A program made the translations under genes and the position numbers. A stretch of DNA of 64,000 nt from a virus: IMG/VR virus record IMGVR_UViG_3300020198_000012, positions 1 through 64,000 of that record; one strand, written 5' to 3'. Below are positions 56,969 through 64,000 of the stretch, piece after piece. Every line of letters begins with the position of its first letter. The first letter of the stretch is position 1. The notes under the pieces were generated by a model. The model worked only from the letters and a program-made list of their open reading frames with translations. It was not told the origin of the DNA and did no database searches.

Positions 56969-57928
56969 TTATCCAGTAAATTGTGCATTAGTTTTTTCAT
57001 TAACTATTGTCACAAGTATTGGATCACCGTTTGAATCCCTTTGGGCTGTAAAGTCAATTGTTTGTACTAATCGTTCGTAGTTGTCTACTGGTAAGTTATT
57101 TGTATCATATGCAATATCTGGAAGATCTACTTTAATTTTTCTATAAGCTTCACCAGAACCATATGAACCTTCTAGTACAACTTGTTTATCTGTACCATCT
57201 AACCAATCTTGATATCTAGTTTCTACATCATATCGTAGATCCATTGAACCAGTAACATCAAGCATGGCTATAATACCAGCTGGAAGATATTTGCTACCTA
57301 AAGCAAAAGAATCTTCTTCAACATTATTCTCACACGTAATTGACATGGATTCTACAAAAGTAGCTGACGAACCACCAAAGGTTGCAGAAACTTCTGTTCC
57401 TCCTAAAGGTCTTTCCACAGAATTGAACTCTGGGAATGTAACTGAAGATAAGGTACCCATAGATAATTCTTTTCTAAATACAACATCAAAGGAAGCCATT
57501 AAAAGTTCAGCTGGATTGTAATCTAATGTCATAGTATTTACAATTCCACCAACATATCTATGAGCTTTGACATCTCTTCCAAATTCAGCCCTGAAGAATG
57601 GAATTGTCTTGGCTTTTGTAATAACATGTTGATTTACATCAGTGTTTGGGGTTCCTAAAGTTGTAGTAACAGTACCTAATGCATAATAAACTAAACTCGC
57701 AGCTCCAACAGGAAACAATGGAACACTTATTGATCCAGTGAATTTCTGTGGTCCTTGAATTTTACTTCTTTTAACCCTATCAGAGGTTGTTAATGGATAA
57801 ATGTATTGATGATCACCACTAATATCATCTCCACCAACATCTAGTGCATGAGAATTTGCTCCGAACGAACCAAATGACTCGTCTGTAAAGGTTGTTTTCT
57901 TTTCAAACAGCATATATCGGTCGGTCAT
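56969..57928 (-). CDS. Major tail tube protein (319 aa)
   Basis: Beta-rich protein upstream of the chaperones, at the tail-tube position. The ordering SGSISVPLFP ... DVVFRKELS ... DLRYDVETRYQDWL matches the double-domain tail tube proteins of siphoviruses and archaeal head-tail viruses. It forms the hollow tail through which DNA passes. Confidence 0.85.
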   Translation of the reverse strand: MTDRYMLFEKKTTFTDESFGSFGANSHALDVGGDDISGDHQYIYPLTTSDRVKRSKIQGPQKFTGSISVPLFPVGAASLVYYALGTVTTTLGTPNTDVNQHVITKAKTIPFFRAEFGRDVKAHRYVGGIVNTMTLDYNPAELLMASFDVVFRKELSMGTLSSVTFPEFNSVERPLGGTEVSATFGGSSATFVESMSITCENNVEEDSFALGSKYLPAGIIAMLDVTGSMDLRYDVETRYQDWLDGTDKQVVLEGSYGSGEAYRKIKVDLPDIAYDTNNLPVDNYERLVQTIDFTAQRDSNGDPILVTIVNEKTNAQFTG

Positions 57929-57946
57929 ATTTTTTTATTCACCTAA

Positions 57947-58405
57947 TTATGATTGTGTTATTGAGACTTGCGCATTAATCTCGACCCTTACGGGAATAGC
58001 GTCTATATTTCTTTCTGATAGCAGGCCCTCGCCAGTAATAATTCGACATCGAGCTATTCTGACAGTGCCACTAATAGTTTTAAGATGGAATTTATCATAA
58101 ACCTTCTCGGCCACAGCAAGGGCATTTTGTATGCCGGATTTAAAAGTATCTGTGGAATTTGAATAATAGAGAAGGTCTATTGCTATGAGAAAATTATTAA
58201 AGGTTGTTTTTGAAGTTACTCCTTCATCTGAAGTCATTGAACCAGGAACAATTGTAGCTTCATATTCTCCTTCAATAAAAGCAGGTTTAGCTCTCCACAT
58301 ATGAACCTTGGATCTAGAACCATCATCTGAAAGTTCTGTGATGGTCTTTGTATCAGTTTCTATTTGATCGAGAATTGCTGTCCATTTACCAGCTAATCCA
58401 GGCAT
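57947..58405 (-). CDS. Tail terminator/completion-like protein (152 aa)
   Basis: Small alpha/beta protein lying between the HK97 gp10-like gene and the tail tube, where the tail terminator is normally found. GIQNALAVAEKVYDKFH helix and the C-terminal RVEINAQVSI strand fit that fold. Family assignment is from order and size. Confidence 0.72.
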   Translation of the reverse strand: MPGLAGKWTAILDQIETDTKTITELSDDGSRSKVHMWRAKPAFIEGEYEATIVPGSMTSDEGVTSKTTFNNFLIAIDLLYYSNSTDTFKSGIQNALAVAEKVYDKFHLKTISGTVRIARCRIITGEGLLSERNIDAIPVRVEINAQVSITQS

Positions 58406-58408
58406 AAA

Positions 58409-58909
58409 TTATAATGGTCCTCTTGGAGGTAGTTTAGTTGTCCAGACATTAGTCCAATCAATTAACATTAATTCAACTTTAATACCAAGTTCCTGTTCTA
58501 CAGCTTTCCTTGTATTACGAAGGATGTTTCTTGCTCTAATACCAGGGTGAAAACCAAATGCTGGGTTTTTTGGATTAACTAGTCTTTTGCTTATTTTAGG
58601 AACAAATCTACCACGAGAACGCTCAGTTCCTTGATCAAGATAATGGAATACTGGATATCTAGATCCTACAGTAATCATAGATCTTAAATCAGTTTTTCCA
58701 TCTTTAGTTTCTTTTCTAAAGATTTGGATAGAATTTCTAGTTGTCCCTGTTTTAACAGGAGTATTTAATTGGATAATTTGTTTAGTATATTCAGCTGTGC
58801 CATCTATTAATTTTCTAGTAGCAACGCTATAGTATCTCCTTATTTCACCAATTTTATCTGCAAAATCTTTAGGATTTACTCGTAAATCAAAAATATATGG
58901 ATCGGCCAT
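58409..58909 (-). CDS. HK97 gp10-like neck/tail protein (166 aa)
   Basis: TPVKTGTTRNSI (about 50-61) is the classic gp10 motif (PVDTGxLRxSI), followed by YPVFHYLDQGT, the H-x2-xEyGT-type signature. The protein joins head and tail. Overlaps the connector gene by one base. Confidence 0.88.
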   Translation of the reverse strand: MADPYIFDLRVNPKDFADKIGEIRRYYSVATRKLIDGTAEYTKQIIQLNTPVKTGTTRNSIQIFRKETKDGKTDLRSMITVGSRYPVFHYLDQGTERSRGRFVPKISKRLVNPKNPAFGFHPGIRARNILRNTRKAVEQELGIKVELMLIDWTNVWTTKLPPRGPL

Positions 58910-59316
58910 TAAGATTCTTGAATATAGCCTTCAGAAGTAGTTAAGGCAGATATATCAGGAGGCAATCCTATTAAAGTTTGTTCAGAGATATCTTCAACGT
59001 TAAGGTCTACAGCTTCACGAGAAATTCGGTTGATAAAGAATTCAGCAACTTTGCGAAAATGATCCATCTTCTCTTTAAGTGCAACAGGAATATTTCCAAG
59101 GTCTTGAGAAATACCTTCACTATAAGAACCATAGGTTAACCAAACAGCAAAAGCTCTAGTAGCATCATCTACTTCAGCTGTTACAGCTAGAGGATCTTTA
59201 ACATTATCTATTACTCTTTTAGCTCTATCTATATTAGCTTGAACAACTGTATCTGTAACGTGTTTACTAGGAACAACATCTAATAAATCTCTAACTGATT
59301 GTACCGTTACAGTCAT
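58909..59316 (-). CDS. Head-tail connector (gp6-like, 135 aa)
   Basis: All-helical protein with an N-terminal TVQSVRDLLDVV and helical pairs, just downstream of the capsid gene, as in HK97 gp6/DNA-packaging adaptors. It forms the ring below the portal. Confidence 0.82.
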   Translation of the reverse strand: MTVTVQSVRDLLDVVPSKHVTDTVVQANIDRAKRVIDNVKDPLAVTAEVDDATRAFAVWLTYGSYSEGISQDLGNIPVALKEKMDHFRKVAEFFINRISREAVDLNVEDISEQTLIGLPPDISALTTSEGYIQES

Positions 59317-59321
59317 AAGAA

Positions 59322-59417
59322 TTACTCCTTAGTTAGTTGAATTTCTGGATCTTGCCCAAAAGGAGTACAATAATATTCTAGTTTTTTTAACCAGCCGCAG
59401 GATTTCTTTTTAATCAT
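59322..59417 (-). CDS. Small protein (31 aa)
   Basis: Frame from ATG 59417, overlapping the end of the 89-aa membrane protein, with GGTGAAAG upstream, and ending just before the connector gene with its own GGAG. Two cysteines, no motif. Confidence 0.5.
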   Translation of the reverse strand: MIKKKSCGWLKKLEYYCTPFGQDPEIQLTKE

Positions 59418-59679
59418 ATTTTTTTCTTTCACCTTTTTCTTTGAAATCTCTTGAGATTAGCATACCAATTGTGAAACAACTGGAAATTGCAGATATAATA
59501 ACAGTGTCATAAAGGGTTAATGAATATTCTAAAAGCGAATTAGCAACGTTAGTTGAAGTTAATGGAGCAAAAAATGATACTCCAAAATTTCCTACATATC
59601 GATATATTTGTTTTTTGATAAAAGGAGACATTTCTTCTGGGATAAAAAAATTTGAAGTGTAGATATCGTAAAATATCAA
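59410..59679 (-). CDS. Small membrane protein (89 aa)
   Basis: Hydrophobic centre (about 30-78) with a charged basic tail; TTG start at 59679, with an alternative ATG at 59631. Small membrane proteins after the capsid gene are uncommon in phages and may act at entry or assembly. No family recognised. Confidence 0.58.
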   Translation of the reverse strand: MIFYDIYTSNFFIPEEMSPFIKKQIYRYVGNFGVSFFAPLTSTNVANSLLEYSLTLYDTVIISAISSCFTIGMLISRDFKEKGERKKYD

Positions 59680-59689
59680 GGTATAGCTT

Positions 59690-60688
59690 TTAAGAAGCTA
59701 CGCCTGTAATTGTAGCGATTCTACGGTTTTGAGTTTCCGTACCATCGAATGGTTGCGGAATATCGATGTATCTGAACCACTGTCGAATAAAGATGTCTTC
59801 ACCACGAGGAATCTTCCATTTCTCTTGAGCTGGAATAATTCCACCACCGTTAAAGGTTGCCAAGAATCCTATTGTAGGATCCTGATATGGAACCACCAAT
59901 GCTTCTGTGTCAACAGGCCATGAAGTATGATTATAAGGCTGTCTAGTCAATACAATCTTTACTTTATATTCTGTTTGCAAAAAGTCTTGAATTGGTTGGG
60001 TGATGTTCCTAATTAGTTTTAGTTTCGTGACACCTACAAATGCTTGAGCAGGAATAATTAAGGCAAATGCTGTTGGCTTGTTCAATTGGGAAGCTGGAAT
60101 ATTGGAATTTTTCACAATATTTGCAATTGCTTTTGCTACATCATCTTCTGGAGTTGCTGAGGCTGAAGACCAAGTTGCAGTTGCAGCAACATCGTTGTTA
60201 TCATCTGCTTGATCCACAAGTCCTTCAAGGACATGTTTATCTCTTTCAGCTGCCAGATTTTCTGCAGCGCGTCTTGCGCTATCTGCTTCTAACCAGTCTG
60301 ATGCTCCTCTTAGCTTTGCATCGTTAGAAATAAAGTAACGAGTTTCAGCTAGTTGAAGATCAACTTTCTTGATATTGTAAGTAACAGGTTTTGCTCTTTC
60401 TACCTGAGCTACATTTTCAGCAGGAACTGGATACTGTGTGTTGACAGCATCGTCGCCTGGAGCAAAGATTTGTGCTTCAATGGAATCCATTGCGCGAGTG
60501 ACTATTACATCACCGGTTGCAGCTATTAAAGCCGATTCCTGGTAAATCTTTTCTCTAGTGATTGTCAATAAGACAATCTCATCAAAAGTAGCTTCTCCAA
60601 GTTTTGATATTTGCTCTGGGGAATATGTAGCTAGTTCATCTAGGGTTGCATACGGAACGCCTCCGTTAAGGCCATCATAGAATTTCAT
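59690..60688 (-). CDS. Major capsid protein (HK97 fold, 332 aa)
   Basis: ETRYFISNDAKLRG, an N-terminal helical region, the ERDKHVLEGLVDQAD segment (about 148-162), and the late GEDIFIRQWFRYIDI beta strands fit HK97-type capsid proteins. Placed after the scaffold and decoration genes. The N-terminal arm is short, consistent with a separate scaffold protein. Confidence 0.92.
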   Translation of the reverse strand: MKFYDGLNGGVPYATLDELATYSPEQISKLGEATFDEIVLLTITREKIYQESALIAATGDVIVTRAMDSIEAQIFAPGDDAVNTQYPVPAENVAQVERAKPVTYNIKKVDLQLAETRYFISNDAKLRGASDWLEADSARRAAENLAAERDKHVLEGLVDQADDNNDVAATATWSSASATPEDDVAKAIANIVKNSNIPASQLNKPTAFALIIPAQAFVGVTKLKLIRNITQPIQDFLQTEYKVKIVLTRQPYNHTSWPVDTEALVVPYQDPTIGFLATFNGGGIIPAQEKWKIPRGEDIFIRQWFRYIDIPQPFDGTETQNRRIATITGVAS

Positions 60689-60701
60689 GATTATTTTACA
60701 C

Positions 60702-61247
60702 CTAAAGGTATTGTACTCTTCCTATCGTCAATCTGGTGAGCACTTTTGTCGCACCAGCGGCGGAAGTTGTACCTACAGCCACGTCTTCCTCTGCAATTCC
60801 TACTATTCTTGCCAGTTCTTTAAATCTAGCTTCTAGTTCGTTACTAGCATCTGTAACTGTAGTGTTTGGAATTGTAGTTTTAGAGTATTTGTTAACTTTA
60901 CCACCCGCGGCATCTACATAGAGAGGATCTCCTCTAGTAATTGCACTGTTGTTGACCTTGACTAATAGTCTAGCCCAACCATCTGCAAACACAGGGATTC
61001 CTTTAGTACCTATTTGGGTACCTGTAAGATCCGTAGTTGATGGGAAATTCAAATCGTGAGGATCACGAGTTGATCTATAGTTAACACACTTTGGTAGATC
61101 GGTTGATCCGCATTTATCAACTTTGACAACTGAAGATTCTGATACGTAAGTTAGCACATAACCACCATCGTCAAGGGAAGTTGCATTTTTAAGTCGCATA
61201 TTCCACATTTCGCCTGGTTCACGTGCTCTACCTCCGCCGTCAGTCAT
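60702..61247 (-). CDS. Capsid decoration/DUF2190-like protein (181 aa)
   Basis: Gly/Thr/Val-rich beta protein: LLVKVNNSAITRGDPLYVD and GIAEEDVAVGTTSAAGATKVLTRLTIGRVQYL-type ending match the small decoration proteins found upstream of capsid genes. Likely covers the capsid surface. Assignment is from order and composition. Confidence 0.8.
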   Translation of the reverse strand: MTDGGGRAREPGEMWNMRLKNATSLDDGGYVLTYVSESSVVKVDKCGSTDLPKCVNYRSTRDPHDLNFPSTTDLTGTQIGTKGIPVFADGWARLLVKVNNSAITRGDPLYVDAAGGKVNKYSKTTIPNTTVTDASNELEARFKELARIVGIAEEDVAVGTTSAAGATKVLTRLTIGRVQYL

Positions 61248-61249
61248 AT

Positions 61250-61909
61250 TTAGTTACCACTTGTTATAGTTGCAGGAAGTTTTAAATCTGATAACTCACT
61301 GTGTTTTGAAATAGCGTCAAGGATTTTATCCTTTCCAGTCTTACCAGTCTCTTTAGGAGCTGGAGCATATTTCTTTGCGTCTTCAAGACCTTTTGTTGCA
61401 TTATCAAGTTCTTCTCTAAGTTTAGAGATAGATTTTTGAGTTTTAGTAGCAACATCTACCATTGCATTCATTACTTGAACCTTTTTATCCCAAGGGATAT
61501 CTAGGGTCTTTATTGAGTCAATTGGAAAGTCTTTGTCGATGCTTGTAACGTTTTTCACTTGATCACCAAATTTGGCTTCTGCTTGTCTTTCAAGCTTTTC
61601 ATCAATTGTTTTAGTATATTCAGCGAATTTAGCATCTACAGGATCGATTTTAGTCTCATCTGTTTTGATACCATTTTCCTCTAATACTTTTCTGGAAAAA
61701 GCATACATGTCTTTGAATTTACTAATAGATGATTCATCCAATTTTTTTGATGTTTCAGTTGTAGTTTCAGTCTTTACGCCTAGTTCTTTTGCTAGGTCTA
61801 TTCCTGATTTTTCTGCGGCTTCACGAAACAAAGTAAACTTCTCTTTTAATTCGTCAGGTTTGAGACCATCAAAGTTCTCTTTCTGATCGGGAGTTGTTTG
61901 TTTTGTCAT
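61250..61909 (-). CDS. Scaffold-type protein (219 aa)
   Basis: Lys/Glu-rich, helical, with long coiled-coil spans (about 95-125 and 155-200), lying between the protease and the capsid genes. It would guide capsid assembly and be removed by the protease. ATG 61909 in an ATGA overlap is preferred to TTG 61933. Confidence 0.83.
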   Translation of the reverse strand: MTKQTTPDQKENFDGLKPDELKEKFTLFREAAEKSGIDLAKELGVKTETTTETSKKLDESSISKFKDMYAFSRKVLEENGIKTDETKIDPVDAKFAEYTKTIDEKLERQAEAKFGDQVKNVTSIDKDFPIDSIKTLDIPWDKKVQVMNAMVDVATKTQKSISKLREELDNATKGLEDAKKYAPAPKETGKTGKDKILDAISKHSELSDLKLPATITSGN

Positions 61910-62934
61910 TGTTTTAATTTGTTTATCCAACAAATTTTACATGCAGGACGTCTTACGACGGATAATTTGCTAATTTTAGCATTAAATGGTACCCATGCCT
62001 GGAATTCTTTTGACCAAACTGATCGTAGTTTGACTTCATAAGATAATCCAATCTCACCCTCTGAGAGAGTGATAGGGCCATTATATATACCATTTACATA
62101 AAGATGTTTTATTGGCTCGTGGCGCAGAGTGACACCAGTGACCTTTCCATCAATTGTTGCACCGAAGAGATCATGTTCTGTGTTTAAAAGAGTTTCATCT
62201 CCTGATTCCAGGAGAGATTTTTGTTCATTGTAAAGATGGGTTATAAACTCTGGAGTATAGACATATTTGGTACCATACATATCAATAACAGTGCCTACTG
62301 CAGCAGCAGTACCTTCAAAAGTCTGGCTTGTTTCATCTATAATAGCTTCTCCGTTGAAAGAGGAAGTTAATTCTGTTCCTTCTTGGGTAGATAATTCAGC
62401 AAAACTGGATGATAGATCTGTAACAGCACATGCACATTTAATATTATTATAAGGGACAGTTCCATCCAAGCAACTATTAAAAGATTTTTGTCTAGAAGGT
62501 TTCCATAGTAAGGTTATTTCTTTGCTTTCTCCTAGATAAGAGTTATCGAATATATTAGGTAATCTTCTTAATATCCAACGGTCATGTAGGAGATTACCAT
62601 TAAAGAATAATTCACTAAACTTGCTGGTTTGTTGACCTACTATTAATTTTCCTTGGTCAATTATTTCATATTTTTCATCGTTTTTAGTATCTCCTTCAAA
62701 GGAAAACCATTTAAGATCTCTAGTGTCTTCGGATTTGAGACCAAATAACCTAGTTACGGTAGGAGCATCTAATATTTCTATTTGTGAAGAATTTTCTGGT
62801 ATTTTAAACTCCCAAAACTCTGCTTCATCATCACTGGAGAGAATTGATAGTTGATAATAACTAGTAGATTCTTTATCTGTGAATTTATGGATTATATAAG
62901 GTAATTCTTTTTTAGTTTGGTCTTTAATTATCAT
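61906..62934 (-). CDS. Prohead protease with LigD-like N-terminal domain (342 aa)
   Basis: Residues 205-332 follow the S78-type prohead protease pattern: H254 in LNTEHD, S298 in GLSYEV and a late KLSVVRRPAC. It would cleave scaffold and capsid. Residues 11-147 resemble the 3'-phosphoesterase domain of LigD (YIIHKF..SYYQL, FSFEGD, IIDQGKL, FNGNLLHDRWILRR), though the catalytic His and Asp are not obvious. The fusion is unusual. Overlaps the scaffold gene by four bases. Confidence 0.75.
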   Translation of the reverse strand: MIIKDQTKKELPYIIHKFTDKESTSYYQLSILSSDDEAEFWEFKIPENSSQIEILDAPTVTRLFGLKSEDTRDLKWFSFEGDTKNDEKYEIIDQGKLIVGQQTSKFSELFFNGNLLHDRWILRRLPNIFDNSYLGESKEITLLWKPSRQKSFNSCLDGTVPYNNIKCACAVTDLSSSFAELSTQEGTELTSSFNGEAIIDETSQTFEGTAAAVGTVIDMYGTKYVYTPEFITHLYNEQKSLLESGDETLLNTEHDLFGATIDGKVTGVTLRHEPIKHLYVNGIYNGPITLSEGEIGLSYEVKLRSVWSKEFQAWVPFNAKISKLSVVRRPACKICWINKLKQ

Positions 62935-63454
62935 TGGTTTCTTCCTCGTCTTCTACATCTTTACCATTAAGGGACATTTTGATATCTTCTGGAAGCGAAT
63001 CATCCATTTCTATAGGAGAAGTGATAAATCCTGAAAGCTCATAAGAAGAACGCCAAAAACGACAGTGTCCTTCTGGAAGTATTCTTTGAGGATTAGCCTC
63101 AACTATTTGACAAGTGTTATCTGAAAAGTTATCACCTTGAATGTAGTGCATACAATTACCACAATTCCTTTCGAAAGGTGATATGGATGTATAACTGCAA
63201 TATTGTTGATCGAATAATCTTTGCTGTGGAGTAGGACGATAGTTTCCTGCAATAATCATTGGGATTCCTATTAAAGAGTTCTTTGACATTTTTGATTTAC
63301 ATTCATTAATAGCAATTGCTATAGCTTGCTTGTCAATTTTATGACCTTTCTTTCTTTTTTCATGTAACACTTTTCTAACACAGTCTTGGTCAACATCTGC
63401 TTGTAATGATAAAGCTACTTCTATTTCATGTGAAAATTTTAATTCTTCTTCCAT
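62924..63454 (-). CDS. Cys-cluster protein next to portal (176 aa)
   Basis: Helical N-terminal half (residues 1-60), then C-x2-C (CGNCMHYI), C (TCQIVE) and a final EGHCRFW, a four-Cys arrangement like that of high-potential iron-sulfur proteins or small zinc proteins. Adjacent portal and protease suggest a head-assembly role. The metal cannot be told from sequence. Overlaps both neighbours. Confidence 0.7.
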   Translation of the reverse strand: MEEELKFSHEIEVALSLQADVDQDCVRKVLHEKRKKGHKIDKQAIAIAINECKSKMSKNSLIGIPMIIAGNYRPTPQQRLFDQQYCSYTSISPFERNCGNCMHYIQGDNFSDNTCQIVEANPQRILPEGHCRFWRSSYELSGFITSPIEMDDSLPEDIKMSLNGKDVEDEEETNDN

Positions 63455-64000
63455 TATAATAGTTGTCCTTTTATTCTATCTCCTCTAGAATTTATCTCCC
63501 TTTCTCTTTTACCTTGAGTTTGCATTCCTCCAGTAGGACTAGCTTGGTCCCTTCCTAAGAGATCATCAGATACAGATCGTGGAGAATTTCCAAATCCTTT
63601 GGATTGTGTGTTATCTAACCAATCAATTAATTCTTCAAATTGGTGTTCAGTTAAAGGATCTAATCCCCAAATAGCTCTGATTTCTGAAGGAGTAAACACC
63701 TTAGCTCCTACAAGGACTGATATTATTTTTGCTAATTCTGTTCTATCTCTATCAAGGATTAATCTGTTTTTAATAAATAATCTATTTACAACGGCATCAT
63801 CTATTCCTGGACGAACTATTCTAATATGCCTTTTCATTAATTCTTCTAATTTCTTTTGAATAACAGAGGCATATATTTCAGCTCTTAAGGCTAGGAAACT
63901 AGAAGCATGTACTAGGGAAGTAAATCCTTTAGATTCTCCACCCATTAATGCTGAAGGAGTTCCTGATGGACCACCTAAAAGGCTATTAATTTGGTCGATT
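63454..64000 (-). CDS. Portal protein, C-terminal part (open at window edge)
   Basis: The frame stays open to 64000, so the ATG at 63945 is not the true start; the upstream residues IDQINSLLGGPSGTP continue the protein. Helical clip/stem region followed by an IWGLDPLTE-type wing and an Arg/Gly-rich tail are typical of phage portal C-termini. The portal forms the DNA-entry ring. N-terminus and terminase must lie to the right. Confidence 0.82.
   Translation of the reverse strand, partial: IDQINSLLGGPSGTPSALMGGESKGFTSLVHASSFLALRAEIYASVIQKKLEELMKRHIRIVRPGIDDAVVNRLFIKNRLILDRDRTELAKIISVLVGAKVFTPSEIRAIWGLDPLTEHQFEELIDWLDNTQSKGFGNSPRSVSDDLLGRDQASPTGGMQTQGKREREINSRGDRIKGQLL

Noticed and set aside
1-64000. 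tRNA, rRNA, insertion sequences, integrase or attachment sites
   Set aside because: Looked for cloverleaf-like stretches, transposase and tyrosine/serine integrase motifs and flanking repeats by eye; none was convincing. A tRNAscan and profile search would be needed to be sure.

Overview
The window looks like about 64 kb of an AT-rich, tailed archaeal virus (Caudoviricetes-like). The virion genes form a classic head-tail set: portal, prohead protease, scaffold, HK97-type capsid, connectors, tail tube, G/GT chaperones and tape measure. The information-processing genes are archaeal in flavour: family B DNA polymerase, MCM-like helicase, HerA-like ATPase, XPF/ERCC4 nuclease, Cas4-like nuclease and many small winged-helix regulators. 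TATA-like boxes (TTTAAATA type) sit about 26 nt before several start codons, so some mRNAs are probably leaderless. Internal operon genes use AGGTGAT-type ribosome sites, and TTG starts are common. The host is archaeal by inference. Ammonia-oxidising Nitrososphaerota are one candidate because CobS-like AAA+ genes have been reported in their viruses, but nothing here settles the host. The terminase is not in the window, so the genome continues beyond at least the right edge.

Layout. Positions 1-1690 hold a non-coding array of about 70 or more degenerate 20-21 bp units (GTAGAAATATG plus a variable half), which continues past the left edge; a decayed flank runs to about 2180. From 2221 to 44577 all genes read rightward. 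(a) 2221-7564 is a dense series of small, mostly unrecognised and often zinc-binding genes. (b) 7634-14842 holds a MoxR/CobS-like AAA+ ATPase with a VWA/metallopeptidase partner, winged-helix proteins and a HerA-like ATPase. (c) 14839-23888 holds more zinc mini-proteins around a surface-sugar island: SAM methyltransferase, hexapeptide acyltransferase, NeuB-like synthase, SpsF/NeuA-like cytidylyltransferase and a DUF115 protein. (d) 23888-30765 holds regulators, two putative secreted zinc metallopeptidases, and a candidate ssDNA-binding protein beside a Sak4-like recombinase. (e) 30762-44577 holds a P-loop kinase, a DpdA-like transglycosylase, a phosphoribosyltransferase, PolB, a Cas4-like nuclease, a DUF4406 protein, and QueD, QueE, FolE and QueC, followed by the ERCC4 nuclease and the MCM-like helicase. 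The strands converge at about 44600 around a hairpin.

From 64000 down to 44661 all genes read leftward and encode the virion in the usual order from portal to tail tip, ending with tail-tip/adhesin genes and a holin-like membrane protein. The tail chaperone pair carries an exact A AAA AAA slippery heptamer, predicting a -1 programmed frameshift.

How the parts fit. FolE, QueD, QueE and QueC make preQ0 from GTP, and the DpdA-like enzyme could exchange it into viral DNA, so the genome is probably 7-deazaguanine modified against host nucleases. PolB, the MCM-like helicase, Sak4, the nucleases and the candidate ssDNA-binding protein would replicate and recombine it. The sugar island could change the host surface or the virion. 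The features least explained by known biology are the helically phased repeat array, the nonulosonate-like island, and the roughly 38 tiny Cys-rich proteins. No tRNA, rRNA, insertion sequence, integrase or CRISPR array was recognised by eye.
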